Source: Bacillota bacterium (GTDB lineage: Bacteria; Bacillota; Clostridia; Tissierellales; Tissierellaceae). Taken from it: a DNA stretch of 59,835 bases. Numbering within the stretch: position 1 is the first letter of the stretch; the number at the start of each line of letters is the position of its first letter. A program made the position numbers and the translations under genes. The notes beneath the pieces were generated by a model. The model was not told the DNA's origin and made no database searches. It saw only the letters and a list, made by a program, of their open reading frames with translations. This document shows, piece by piece, positions 16,040 to 23,761 of this stretch. The stretch lies in assembly GCA_023388495.1 (NCBI GenBank), contig JAEWGC010000041.1, positions 1 through 59,835 of the forward strand. The letters are read 5' to 3'.

Positions 16040-17324
16040 TTATCACATCTCCTATTGATCCTGATTCAGATTCTATTTCATCGTAGCTTAACAAGCCCTT
16101 CTTGTACCTCATAGTTACTAGCATTAATATAATTCCACTTATGATTACCACGACACTTGGAATTATTATATCATATAAAAACCCAAAAATCATTTGACCA
16201 ACTGGAATGAAAACTGTAACGGCAAGATTAAAAACAGTTGATGTTCTCCCCATTAATTCTAATGGAACTATTTGATTAAACAAAGTTCCAATAGCTATAT
16301 TAGCCACTGTAACAACTACTCCTATTATAAAAGATACTACTAATAATCCAATATAAGACACCATATTTGTATTAAAAGAATTTAAAATAAAGTTGGAAGG
16401 GAATATAGCCATGATTAACACCAAAATAGCAACAATTATAAAACTTGAATAGGTAAGTCTTCCAATCTTTATCTTCTTAATAATCCCCCCACAAAGTATT
16501 GGAGCTACTAGCATAGATGCTGATAGGACCATTTGAAAAATTCCAAATTGGATATCATTTACCTTTAATACTTCTTTAATTATATAGATTAATCCGATAC
16601 CAAAAAGTGGAGCAGCTGAGAAATTGATTATAGTTCCTAGACCTATCATAGTAGATATTAATCTATTATTTTTTATAATATTTATTCCCTCCATTAAATC
16701 TGTTTTAAAAGATTTTATATTAATCTTCTCTGGAGTTTTATGGTTTTTAGGTATATTTATAAACATTTCACTAATGGCTGATAATAAAAAGCTAATAGAA
16801 TTCACAATCAATATTATCTTCATACCAAAAGCACCATAAATAAAAGCAGCCAAAACAGGTGATAATATATTTCCTATATTCATTACTAAAGAGTTAAGTG
16901 AATTTGCTTCTAATAATTCTTCTTTTTTCACTATACTAGGCATTACTGCTGACATAGCGGAATGGAAGAATATCTCCGTAATCTCTAATAAAATAACTAA
17001 AACATAGATCATCGAAATAGATATACTACCATTAATTATGTAAATCACTGCAAATACTCCTATGATTATTGAGTTTAGGAAATCCAATAATACTATGGTT
17101 TTCTTTCTATCAAACCAATCACCAAACACTCCAGCTACTGGAGATAATATTAGTCTAGGCAAAATGGATATTGATAATATTGATGCAAAAATAGTAGCTG
17201 AGCCTGTAAGTGCCAAGACGTATAAAGATAATGCAAATTGTTGCATATTGCTTCCTACTAAGGAAACCAATTTACCTAATATTAGCAGAGAAAAATCTTT
17301 TTGTTTCATAAGCTTTAAATTCAT
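16029..17324 (-). CDS. MFS efflux transporter (MFS_3 type)
   Basis: 431 aa with about 12 membrane segments. The MFS motif A between segments 2 and 3 reads GVFGDWFDRKK. The opening FSLLILGKLVSLVGSNMQQFALSLYVLALTGSA is typical of the EntS/MefA-like (MFS_3) group, proton-coupled exporters of drugs, macrolides or siderophores. It is first in a two-gene operon with the ArsR-type regulator and is preceded by a strong promoter overlapped by repeated ATTAGAT boxes. Substrate unknown. Confidence 0.85.
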   Translation of the reverse strand: MNLKLMKQKDFSLLILGKLVSLVGSNMQQFALSLYVLALTGSATIFASILSISILPRLILSPVAGVFGDWFDRKKTIVLLDFLNSIIIGVFAVIYIINGSISISMIYVLVILLEITEIFFHSAMSAVMPSIVKKEELLEANSLNSLVMNIGNILSPVLAAFIYGAFGMKIILIVNSISFLLSAISEMFINIPKNHKTPEKINIKSFKTDLMEGINIIKNNRLISTMIGLGTIINFSAAPLFGIGLIYIIKEVLKVNDIQFGIFQMVLSASMLVAPILCGGIIKKIKIGRLTYSSFIIVAILVLIMAIFPSNFILNSFNTNMVSYIGLLVVSFIIGVVVTVANIAIGTLFNQIVPLELMGRTSTVFNLAVTVFIPVGQMIFGFLYDIIIPSVVVIISGIILMLVTMRYKKGLLSYDEIESESGSIGDVINEV

Positions 17325-17354
17325 TTGATTACCCCCTCATTATCTCTTTACTAT

Positions 17355-17383
17355 ATATTATGCAAAGTTTTATCTAATGTCAA
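17355..17383 (-). promoter_or_regulatory. promoter of the MFS-ArsR operon
   Basis: Minus-strand TTGACA (17378-17383), 17-bp spacer, TAATAT (17355-17360). One ATTAGAT box lies inside the spacer. Confidence 0.75.
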
Positions 17384-17435
17384 TATAAAAATTAGATAAA
17401 CATCTAATTCTTATATTGTTTTTAAATGATTAGAT
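17372..17435. promoter_or_regulatory. four alternating ATTAGAT operator boxes
   Basis: ATCTAAT at 17372-17378, ATTAGAT at 17391-17397, ATCTAAT at 17402-17408 and ATTAGAT at 17429-17435. The middle two form a dyad with a 4-bp spacer. The first overlaps the promoter spacer. They are probably binding sites of the ArsR-type protein encoded with the transporter. Confidence 0.6.
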
Positions 17436-17439
17436 AAAT

Positions 17440-17480
17440 AAAAAGTACTCCTTAAGCTTTATGTTCAAGGAGTACTTTTT
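17440..17480 (-). terminator. terminator of the OsmC gene
   Basis: Perfect 14-bp stem AAAAAGTACTCCTT (17440-17453) with AAGGAGTACTTTTT (17467-17480), followed by a T-rich tail on the minus strand. It lies between osmC and the MFS operator region. Confidence 0.85.
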
Positions 17481-17553
17481 ATTTAGATATTTTTAACAGA
17501 TACATTATTATAAGCATATTTCACTTTTATAATTATAAAATAGATAAATCTTA

Positions 17554-17997
17554 TTATTTTTCAATGTTTAATTCTGTAATTAATTTAGGTGAATTCGTTA
17601 GAGTATCTGCAACAGGGCAAGTCCTATCTACAAATTCAACAAACTTTTCTATATCCTCTTTGGATGAACCTGACTTAATATATATTTTAGATCTTATCTC
17701 AGAGAAACCAATTTTTGCATCTTTATTTTTCCCCATAAATCCATCTGGGTCTAAATCCCCTTCTAACTCAATATGAAAATCTTGAAGATCAATTCCATGA
17801 GCTTTTGCAAAACATCTTGCTACTATACATTTACAAGCTCCTAATGCAGATAGAACGGCTTCTACAGGATTCATTCCTGTATCTGTGCCACCTAATTCTT
17901 TTGGTTCATCTAATAAAATAGTATGATTTCTAGCTACACACTCTACTTTCATGCCCTCAGTTAATTTAGTTGTACTCTTAAAAACTTCAATAGCCAT
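17554..17997 (-). CDS. OsmC/Ohr-family peroxide-reducing protein
   Basis: 147 aa OsmC-like protein. The two redox cysteines are visible: the peroxidatic site in LGACKC (Cys about 55, with an extra Cys at 57) and the resolving Cys in RTCPVAD (about 127). Its opening and the GMNPVEAVLSALGAC helix match the YhfA/OsmC group more than Ohr. It probably reduces organic or fatty-acid peroxides in the cytosol. It has a near-consensus promoter (18038-18066) and strong GGAGG site, and is monocistronic. Confidence 0.88.
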   Translation of the reverse strand: MAIEVFKSTTKLTEGMKVECVARNHTILLDEPKELGGTDTGMNPVEAVLSALGACKCIVARCFAKAHGIDLQDFHIELEGDLDPDGFMGKNKDAKIGFSEIRSKIYIKSGSSKEDIEKFVEFVDRTCPVADTLTNSPKLITELNIEK

Positions 17998-18037
17998 TCA
18001 AAAAACCTCCTTATTTTTACTTTATTTGACATCTCCA

Positions 18038-18066
18038 GTATAGTACTAGTAAATATGATTGTCAAT
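18038..18066 (-). promoter_or_regulatory. promoter of the OsmC gene
   Basis: TTGACA (18061-18066, minus strand), 17-bp spacer, TATACT (18038-18043). Confidence 0.75.
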
Positions 18067-18175
18067 ATTTTAACGTTATCTTTTTCACTAATACTACTCT
18101 AATGATATATTTTCTATTGCTCAATATAGAAAATGCAGAAAACATAATAAGTAATTATTCTATATAGTACCTACG

Positions 18176-18207
18176 AACAAACCCCAATCTGAAGATTGGG
18201 GTTTGTT
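18176..18207 (-). terminator. terminator of the DUF896 gene
   Basis: 15-bp arms AACAAACCCCAATCT (18176-18190) and AGATTGGGGTTTGTT (18193-18207), just beyond the stop at 18210. Confidence 0.8.
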
Positions 18208-18209
18208 AT

Positions 18210-18440
18210 CTAATTTATATATTTACTTTTTTTCTGCTCTTCTTTTAATTTTTCTGGAGTAACATCGTTTCCTTCTTCGTCTACTACCTTTACATTCATA
18301 AGAGTATTCTTCATATTTCCTCTAAATATAGCTAAATATTCTTGACGTAGTTTTTGTTGTTCTTCCTTTTCCTCTTCTGTCAACCCAATGGTTTTAGATT
18401 TATGGGCAAGTTCATTTATCCTTTTTATTAAATCCTTCAT
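18210..18440 (-). CDS. DUF896 (YnzC-like) protein
   Basis: 76 aa. KRINELAHKSKTIGLTEEEKEEQQKLRQEYLAIFRGNMKNTL and VKVVDEEGNDVTPEKL are the complete DUF896/YnzC signature, a small three-helix protein found across Firmicutes. In Bacillus some members are part of the SOS response; no LexA box was searched here. It lies 39 nt downstream of the MATE gene with no terminator between, so it may be read through from it. Confidence 0.9.
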   Translation of the reverse strand: MKDLIKRINELAHKSKTIGLTEEEKEEQQKLRQEYLAIFRGNMKNTLMNVKVVDEEGNDVTPEKLKEEQKKSKYIN

Positions 18441-18479
18441 CTAATCTCTCCAATTCTTTATTATGTTACTTATTAGATT

Positions 18480-19838
18480 TTAACATTTAGGCCGTTCTTC
18501 TTCAACCAGTAAATCTTTCTTCTTCATTCGCCTATATAAAATAAATCCTGTGCTATCTGCAAGGGCCCACCCTATAGGAACAGACCACCATATTCCTCTT
18601 TGAGCTACTGATGGAATTCCAGAAAGTACATATGCCATTAGAACCCTAGTACCTAATGAAATTATTGTAAGAATTAGAGATACATTTAATGCACCAATAC
18701 CCCTAAAAAATCCGTAAAACATAAATAAAAATCCTATTAGTACATAGAATATGGAGATTATAGATAAATATTCTATCCCCAGCTTTATTACATTGATTTC
18801 ACTTGCATTTACAAATATTTTCATTAAATTGCCAGAATTTATATAAATAAATGTAGACAGTATTATACAAAATATTATTATAGTCTTTACAGCAGATCTT
18901 ACACCTTGGACTATTCTATCATTCTTTTTAGCACCCTTATTTTGAGCAACATAGGTTCCGAATGCATTCCCAAAGTCTTGAACAGGCAAATATGCTATGG
19001 AATCCACCTTACCAGCTGCGGTAAAAGCAGCAATAGTATCTGAACCAAAAGTATTTACTATCCCTTGAACACATACCATTCCAAAGGTCATGATAGATTG
19101 TTGAATTGATGTAAGGAAGCTAAATTTACCTACTGTTTTGGCTATTTCCTTATCAAGCACTAAATCTTCCTTGCTTAGTCTAATAAATGGTATCTTTACA
19201 AAGGCATATGCTAAACATAAAACTGAAGAAACTGCCTGAGCAATAATAGTTGCAAGTGCAACTCCAAATACGCTCATATTAAAAACTATAACAAAAAGCA
19301 GGTCCAATACTATATTTATAATAGCTGCCAATATTAAAAAATATAATGGGGTTCTTGAGTCTCCTATGGATCTAAGTAAAGCAGAACATGCATTATAAAG
19401 ATAAACAAATATAAGTCCTCCAAAAATAACCTGTAGATATATTTTAGAGTCCGCAAATATATCAGAAGGTGTGTTTATAAGCTTTAACATCCAATCAGTA
19501 GCAAATACCAAAGCAACTGATAATACCACTGTAAAAATTCCTATTGATAAAAATGATATATATATGGTTTTTCTAAGATTTAAATAGTTTTTCTCACCGA
19601 AATAATAAGAATATACAACAGCAGCACCCATACATAGCCCAATTATTACAAAAGAAAAGAAATTCATAAGCATAAATGATGAACCTACAGCCGCTAATGC
19701 ATTCTTCCCTATAAAATTTCCAACTACAACGGAATCTACTATATTATATAATTGTTGAAATAAGTTTCCAATCAGCATTGGGAAGGTAAATTTTATCAAT
19801 GTTTTAGTCGGATTCCCCTTCGTCATATCAGTTATCAT
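18480..19838 (-). CDS. MATE-family multidrug efflux transporter
   Basis: 452 aa with about 12 membrane segments in two MatE halves. The N-terminal signature TLIKFTFPMLIGNLFQQLYNIVDSVVVGNFIGKNALAAVG and the start of the second half (FGMVCVQGIVNTFGSDTIAAFTAAGKVDSIAYLPVQDFGNAFGTYVAQN) are typical of clostridial MATE exporters (Na+ or H+ driven drug and cation efflux). It is divergent from a LysR-type regulator, which probably controls it from the shared 114-bp spacer. Confidence 0.9.
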   Translation of the reverse strand: MITDMTKGNPTKTLIKFTFPMLIGNLFQQLYNIVDSVVVGNFIGKNALAAVGSSFMLMNFFSFVIIGLCMGAAVVYSYYFGEKNYLNLRKTIYISFLSIGIFTVVLSVALVFATDWMLKLINTPSDIFADSKIYLQVIFGGLIFVYLYNACSALLRSIGDSRTPLYFLILAAIINIVLDLLFVIVFNMSVFGVALATIIAQAVSSVLCLAYAFVKIPFIRLSKEDLVLDKEIAKTVGKFSFLTSIQQSIMTFGMVCVQGIVNTFGSDTIAAFTAAGKVDSIAYLPVQDFGNAFGTYVAQNKGAKKNDRIVQGVRSAVKTIIIFCIILSTFIYINSGNLMKIFVNASEINVIKLGIEYLSIISIFYVLIGFLFMFYGFFRGIGALNVSLILTIISLGTRVLMAYVLSGIPSVAQRGIWWSVPIGWALADSTGFILYRRMKKKDLLVEEERPKC

Positions 19839-19952
19839 TTGTTTTCATTCCTTTCTATGTCTATCCTATTGTAGTGTAACATGAATAAAGATATAATTAA
19901 AATATCAATATATTATATAATATATATATTTTTTTGTATAGGGGAGCTAATT

Positions 19953-20831
19953 ATGGATATAAAACAACTCATATATTTTGTAACCGTTGTAAATGAAGGC
20001 AATATTACTGCTGCTGCAAGAAAGCTTCATATTGCACAGCCTGCCTTAAGCAATCATATTAAAAATCTAGAAGATGACTTAGATGTAAAGTTATTTCATA
20101 GAGGTCCAAGGAAAATAACCCTTACAGATGCTGGAAAAATTCTTTATACCAAGGCAAATAATATCCTTGAAATAAAGCAATCCATTAGAAAAGAGTTAGA
20201 GGATAGTAAATCTGGTTTTAAAGGAACATTAAAAATTGGTACAATATCAGCCATAGATGCAGATCTATTGGAAAATAATTTTCTTAATTTTCATGAAAAA
20301 TACAATAATATTAAGTATGAATTATATGAAGGTATAACCCCAGAGATTATAGATTTATTATTTTCAAGGATAATTGAAATTGGAATTGTAAGGACACCCT
20401 TTGATAGGACTGGACTTAATACCACTTATTTGAAGGCTGAGCCCATGATAGCAGCCTATAAAAATGATCGTGATTTAGATAAATTCGGAGAAAGTATCTC
20501 AATAAAAAATCTTAATGAGAAACCCCTTATAATTTATCGAAGATTTGAAGATCTAATAATTACAGCATTTCAAAAGTCTGAAGTAGACCCTTATATATTT
20601 TGTATAAATGATGATTCTAGGACTTCACTTCTTTGGGCAAATGCTGGATTGGGAGTTGCCATAGTTCCAATATCTTCTAAAAACCTTGTACTAGCAAATA
20701 ATTTAAAGTTTAAAGTCATAGACGACGAGTCCTTACTCACTCAAGTTGCAATAATAACCTTAGAAAACAGCAGCTTATCTGCTGTTGCAACTAATTTTTT
20801 AAATGAAGTTACAAAAGACCCTGCCTCCTAA
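19953..20831 (+). CDS. LysR-family transcriptional regulator
   Basis: 292 aa. N-terminal winged helix MDIKQLIYFVTVVNEGNITAAARKLHIAQPALSNHIKNLE, then the LysR substrate domain (from about residue 90: GTLKIGTI). The open frame reaches back to 19881, but GGGGAGC precedes ATG 19953 and that is where the family begins, so the longer form is rejected. It is divergent from the MATE gene and is its likely regulator. It is closest in style to CynR/YwbI-type clostridial regulators; the effector is unknown. Confidence 0.88.
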   Translation: MDIKQLIYFVTVVNEGNITAAARKLHIAQPALSNHIKNLEDDLDVKLFHRGPRKITLTDAGKILYTKANNILEIKQSIRKELEDSKSGFKGTLKIGTISAIDADLLENNFLNFHEKYNNIKYELYEGITPEIIDLLFSRIIEIGIVRTPFDRTGLNTTYLKAEPMIAAYKNDRDLDKFGESISIKNLNEKPLIIYRRFEDLIITAFQKSEVDPYIFCINDDSRTSLLWANAGLGVAIVPISSKNLVLANNLKFKVIDDESLLTQVAIITLENSSLSAVATNFLNEVTKDPAS

Positions 20832-20847
20832 GAGTTAGGGTCTTTTT
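20813..20847. terminator. bidirectional terminator
   Basis: Stem AAAAGACCCT (20813-20822) with AGGGTCTTTT (20837-20846), overlapping the LysR stop. It separates it from the convergent CDF gene. Confidence 0.8.
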
Positions 20848-20922
20848 GAAAATCATGATTTCTATAATTTTGTTCATTATAGGAACATCTTGGAATTTGT
20901 GATAGAGGTAAAAGTATAAACT

Positions 20923-22095
20923 TTAATACTCCATATCAATAATAATATTAGAATCCAAATCAGGATTTATACTTTTTACTAGTTCTATCAGCTCCTCTTT
21001 AAATTTTTCCTCTGAAAATTGTTTATCAACTTTTTTGCCATCTATTACTACATCGAAAACTACTATTTTATTGTTGTTATTATCTATAATGTTGAAATCA
21101 TGCATTGATTTTACAAATTCTTCCTTTTTAATCCTACCTTTAATCCTGTTCATAATATTTAAAACTTCTTCTGAATGAAATCCTATTGGATCCATGTGAA
21201 TCACTAAATGTAAATTAAACTTTTCGCTTAATTCCCTTTCTGCCTGATCAATAATATTGTGAATAGTAACCAGATCAATATAATATGGTATCTCTGCATC
21301 TATTGTAGCCATTACTCTGCCTGGCCCATAGTTGTGAACTATTAAATCATGTACTCCCACTATATACTCATAGGAAAGAACACCTTCTTTTAATTCCTTT
21401 ATTAAATCCTCATCTGGAGCCTCTCCGATTAGTTGACTTACAGTTTCTCTTACTAAGGAAAATCCTGAATATAAAATAAATATAGATACTAAAATTCCAA
21501 TATATCCATCAATGGGATATTCTGTAACTAATGATAGAATTAAGGATAATACAACTACAGAAGTAATGATTACATCGCCTAGGGCATCAGTTGCCGTTGC
21601 TTTCAAAGCTCCTGATGAAATTTTTTCCCCTAGTTTTCTATTAAAAAAACTTAACCATATTTTAAGGGATATAGATACTACTAGCAGTATAAATGGAATT
21701 ACTTGAAACTCTATAGCCTTTGGATTAATTATCTTATCCACTGATGATTTGATAAATTGAAATCCTACTACCATGACCATAAGAGCTATCATTAATGCTG
21801 TTAAATACTCTATCCTTCCATGGCCATAGGGATGCTCTTTATCTGGTGGTGCATTAGAAAGCTTAAATCCTACTATAGTTATAATGGAAGAAGCACTATC
21901 AGATAGATTATTAAATGCATCAGCAGTAACAGCAATAGAATGCATTGTTAATCCTGTAATAAGCTTTAATATAGATAATAATAGATTTACAAATAATCCT
22001 ACAAAACCTGAAATATATCCTACTCTTTCTCTTATGTTTTTATCTGAATAATTATTATTTCCCTTTGTAGCAATGTTTAAAAAAAACTCTGTCAC
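20923..22095 (-). CDS. cation diffusion facilitator, probably Mn2+-type
   Basis: 390 aa. Six membrane segments with the CDF signature NNLSDSASSIITIVGFKLSN...DKEHPYGHGRIEYL, then the cytoplasmic ferredoxin-like dimerisation domain (HDLIVHNYGPGRVMATIDAEIPY). The metal-site residues are NxxxD in segment 2 (NNLSD) and DxxxD in segment 5 (DALGD). That pattern is typical of Mn2+ exporters rather than the HxxxD of Zn2+ carriers. The C-terminus runs about 90 residues beyond the usual ~300-aa family length, as a second small domain. It probably exports Mn2+ (or Fe2+) using the proton gradient. Confidence 0.88.
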   Translation of the reverse strand: MTEFFLNIATKGNNNYSDKNIRERVGYISGFVGLFVNLLLSILKLITGLTMHSIAVTADAFNNLSDSASSIITIVGFKLSNAPPDKEHPYGHGRIEYLTALMIALMVMVVGFQFIKSSVDKIINPKAIEFQVIPFILLVVSISLKIWLSFFNRKLGEKISSGALKATATDALGDVIITSVVVLSLILSLVTEYPIDGYIGILVSIFILYSGFSLVRETVSQLIGEAPDEDLIKELKEGVLSYEYIVGVHDLIVHNYGPGRVMATIDAEIPYYIDLVTIHNIIDQAERELSEKFNLHLVIHMDPIGFHSEEVLNIMNRIKGRIKKEEFVKSMHDFNIIDNNNNKIVVFDVVIDGKKVDKQFSEEKFKEELIELVKSINPDLDSNIIIDMEY

Positions 22096-22172
22096 AACAT
22101 TTCCTCCTTGATGTTTACAAAATATATTTTATAATTATACTATACTTTAATTATACCCAAATATATAATTTA

Positions 22173-22210
22173 ATTGACCCTCAACTCTATTTAAGTAGTT
22201 GAGGGTCAAT
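22173..22210 (-). terminator. terminator of trpP
   Basis: 14-bp arms ATTGACCCTCAACT (22173-22186) and AGTTGAGGGTCAAT (22197-22210), right after the trpP stop. Confidence 0.85.
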
Positions 22211-22221
22211 AAATTTATGTC

Positions 22222-22737
22222 TTAATTTATAATAATGCCTGATCTCTTTATGGCTATTTTAACTAGTTTATATATAAAAACTGTACCTATTGAATTTACT
22301 AAGGTAGTAGGAATAACTATACCAATTATTAAAGTAATCATAGGTGCTGGTAATCCAGAAAGTAAAGCGGCAGCGCTTAAGAAAACCATACCACTGATTA
22401 AAGTTCCTGTTCCTCCGAGTAAGCCTACCACTAAGGAATTAATGTTAAACCTACTAAGATATTTTATTAAAACAAATATTACTAATGATGCAACTAGTTT
22501 ATCTATTATATTAGGTATTTGTCCGCCTGGAAAGGATGTCGTCATAGCTGATAATAAGCCTCCTAAGATTCCAGTTAATATGGCATTTTCAAATCTATGA
22601 TTCAATAAAAGTGATACGAACATAAAAATCAATAGAAAGTCAAATTTCATACCTCCTAATATACCTGGCGTAATTTGATGCATAATAAGACCTATGGCTA
22701 ATAGCAATGTTGTAAAGATATTATTTTTTAACTTCAT
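22222..22737 (-). CDS. trpP: tryptophan transporter TrpP
   Basis: 171 aa, about five to six membrane segments. PGILGGMKFDFLLIFMFVSLLL and SAMTTSFPGGQIPNIIDKLVA match Bacillus TrpP (YhaG), a small substrate-specific tryptophan importer of the ECF-transporter S-component style. Identification is supported independently by the T-box riboswitch with a UGG (Trp) specifier upstream. The gene has a GGAGAAAAGG ribosome site. About 250 nt of non-coding sequence separates the T-box terminator from the start codon. Confidence 0.92.
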   Translation of the reverse strand: MKLKNNIFTTLLLAIGLIMHQITPGILGGMKFDFLLIFMFVSLLLNHRFENAILTGILGGLLSAMTTSFPGGQIPNIIDKLVASLVIFVLIKYLSRFNINSLVVGLLGGTGTLISGMVFLSAAALLSGLPAPMITLIIGIVIPTTLVNSIGTVFIYKLVKIAIKRSGIIIN

Positions 22738-22993
22738 AATCCTTTTCTCCTTTTCATTTTTTATTTTTTTGTTATACCAATCACTTAGTTCAGTTCACAA
22801 CATTCTACTCACCACCTTTTACATTATAGTCTCAGTTTTGGAATACAAGCCTTATGTTTCTTCTTAGGTATTTTCGCAGCTCAAGGGTTAATACGCAGTT
22901 TTGCAACTCAAATCTATTTACTACATTAATTTGCTCCGCAGGGTATAATTCGGTGGTGTCCGTTAGGACCTATCGTTCGCTAAGTTAGGTCAT
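22738..22993 (-). other. unexplained 250-nt segment between T-box terminator and trpP
   Basis: There is no credible gene here. The minus strand shows nested hairpins near the T-box end (GACCTA/TAGGTC and GTCC-TAAC-GGAC, about 22957-22993) and only short, stop-interrupted frames. It is richer in G and C than other spacers. It may be an inserted repeat element or a second structured leader. A T-box normally sits much closer to its gene. Confidence 0.4.
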
Positions 22994-23033
22994 AAAAAAA
23001 AGAGCCCCTCATCCTTAAAAAGGACGAAAGACT
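22994..23033 (-). terminator. T-box intrinsic terminator
   Basis: 14-bp stem with G-U pairs, arms 23020-23033 and 23003-23016 with an AAA loop (+ strand), followed by nine T residues on the minus strand. It is mutually exclusive with the T-box antiterminator. Confidence 0.9.
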
Positions 23034-23282
23034 ATTATTTCGCGGTACCACCTTAATTAGATTATCTATTAGATAATCTCCCTCAACAGATACATAGTAT
23101 AACTAGATATCCTGTTTCTATAACGGGAAACCCCCGATATTAGCTAATTTGATAATTATCATTTCACCAAACTCCTTGTAGATCCATTCATTAAATCTCT
23201 GGTATTGGACTTCCACCTACGCCAACTCTCTAGAACCATATTGATTTGACTACTACTTCTACGCATGGGATTTTTCTTAATT
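22994..23282 (-). promoter_or_regulatory. T-box riboswitch, tryptophan-specific, for trpP
   Basis: The T-box sequence AAGGTGGTACCGCG lies at 23041-23054 (minus strand) and the terminator at 22994-23033. Stem I is recognisable from AGAGAGTTGG and GGTGGAAGTCC. Its base helix GTAGA/TCTAC is followed on the 5' side by the conserved AGTA of the specifier loop. Opposite it, GAA-TGG-A gives specifier codon UGG (23184-23186), that is tryptophan. Uncharged tRNA(Trp) would pair through its acceptor end with the T-box bulge and prevent termination, switching on trpP. Confidence 0.93.
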
Positions 23283-23288
23283 TTAAAT

Positions 23289-23317
23289 ATTTTATCACTA
23301 TGTCACAATAAAGTCAA
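23289..23317 (-). promoter_or_regulatory. promoter of the T-box-trpP unit
   Basis: TTGACT (23312-23317, minus strand), 17-bp spacer, TAAAAT (23289-23294), with predicted start near 23282 at the 5' end of the T-box. Confidence 0.75.
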
Positions 23318-23413
23318 TGGTATTTTTTATAAAAGAATATTTATTGAAATTAAGATTAAAATAATACTATCTGCTTTTTAATAAGTAAATTTAGTTATGA
23401 AAGGAATGATATC

Positions 23414-23635
23414 ATGTCAAAAAAGATGGATAATAGAAAAGAAGATGATATTAGTATAAATATAATCTCTGCTCCAAATAATGTTGAAACAGTTTCTAAA
23501 TCACCTGTTGGAAATGCAGGAAAAAACCCATTTTGCATATATGCAAATAAGAGGCATGCAGTTGGTTCAGTAATAAAAATGGAAGATGGCCGAGAGGTAA
23601 TATGTACTGATAATGGAACGTGGCAAAATACTTAA
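23414..23635 (+). CDS. small DUF1496-like protein
   Basis: 73 aa. The first ~35 residues are polar and probably disordered. The C-terminal half (NPFCIYANKRHAVGSVIKMEDGREVICTDNGTWQ) resembles DUF1496, a small beta-rich fold with the CxxxGxW-like ending CTDNGTW and two Cys that could pair. There is no signal peptide. It has a good ribosome site (GAAAGGAATG), is monocistronic, and is divergent from the T-box transcript. Function unknown. Confidence 0.7.
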   Translation: MSKKMDNRKEDDISINIISAPNNVETVSKSPVGNAGKNPFCIYANKRHAVGSVIKMEDGREVICTDNGTWQNT

Positions 23636-23641
23636 AGAATT

Positions 23642-23672
23642 TAACTCCCCAGCTATAATAGCTGAGGAGTTA
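23642..23672 (+). terminator. terminator of the DUF1496-like gene
   Basis: 15-bp arms TAACTCCCCAGCTAT and ATAGCTGAGGAGTTA with one mismatch, followed by TTTAT. Confidence 0.75.
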
Positions 23673-23761
23673 TTTATATTACGCTTCTATTGATAATCCA
23701 TTTCATAAAGTAAAACTTAACTATTGTATTTACTAGAATAATCAAATATTGCTAATATGTT

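Noticed and set aside
17372..17435. CRISPR-like repeats
   Set aside because: The short heptamers alternate in orientation with variable spacing over a promoter. This is an operator array, not a repeat-spacer array.
19881..19952. 24-codon N-terminal extension of the LysR regulator
   Set aside because: It is a hydrophobic, Ile/Tyr-rich stretch without a ribosome site; GGGGAGC precedes ATG 19953, where LysR proteins start.
23171..23182. UAC (Tyr) as T-box specifier
   Set aside because: The UAC lies in the UCUAC strand that pairs with GUAGA as the base helix of Stem I. UGG lies in the loop opposite the conserved AGUA and matches the TrpP gene.
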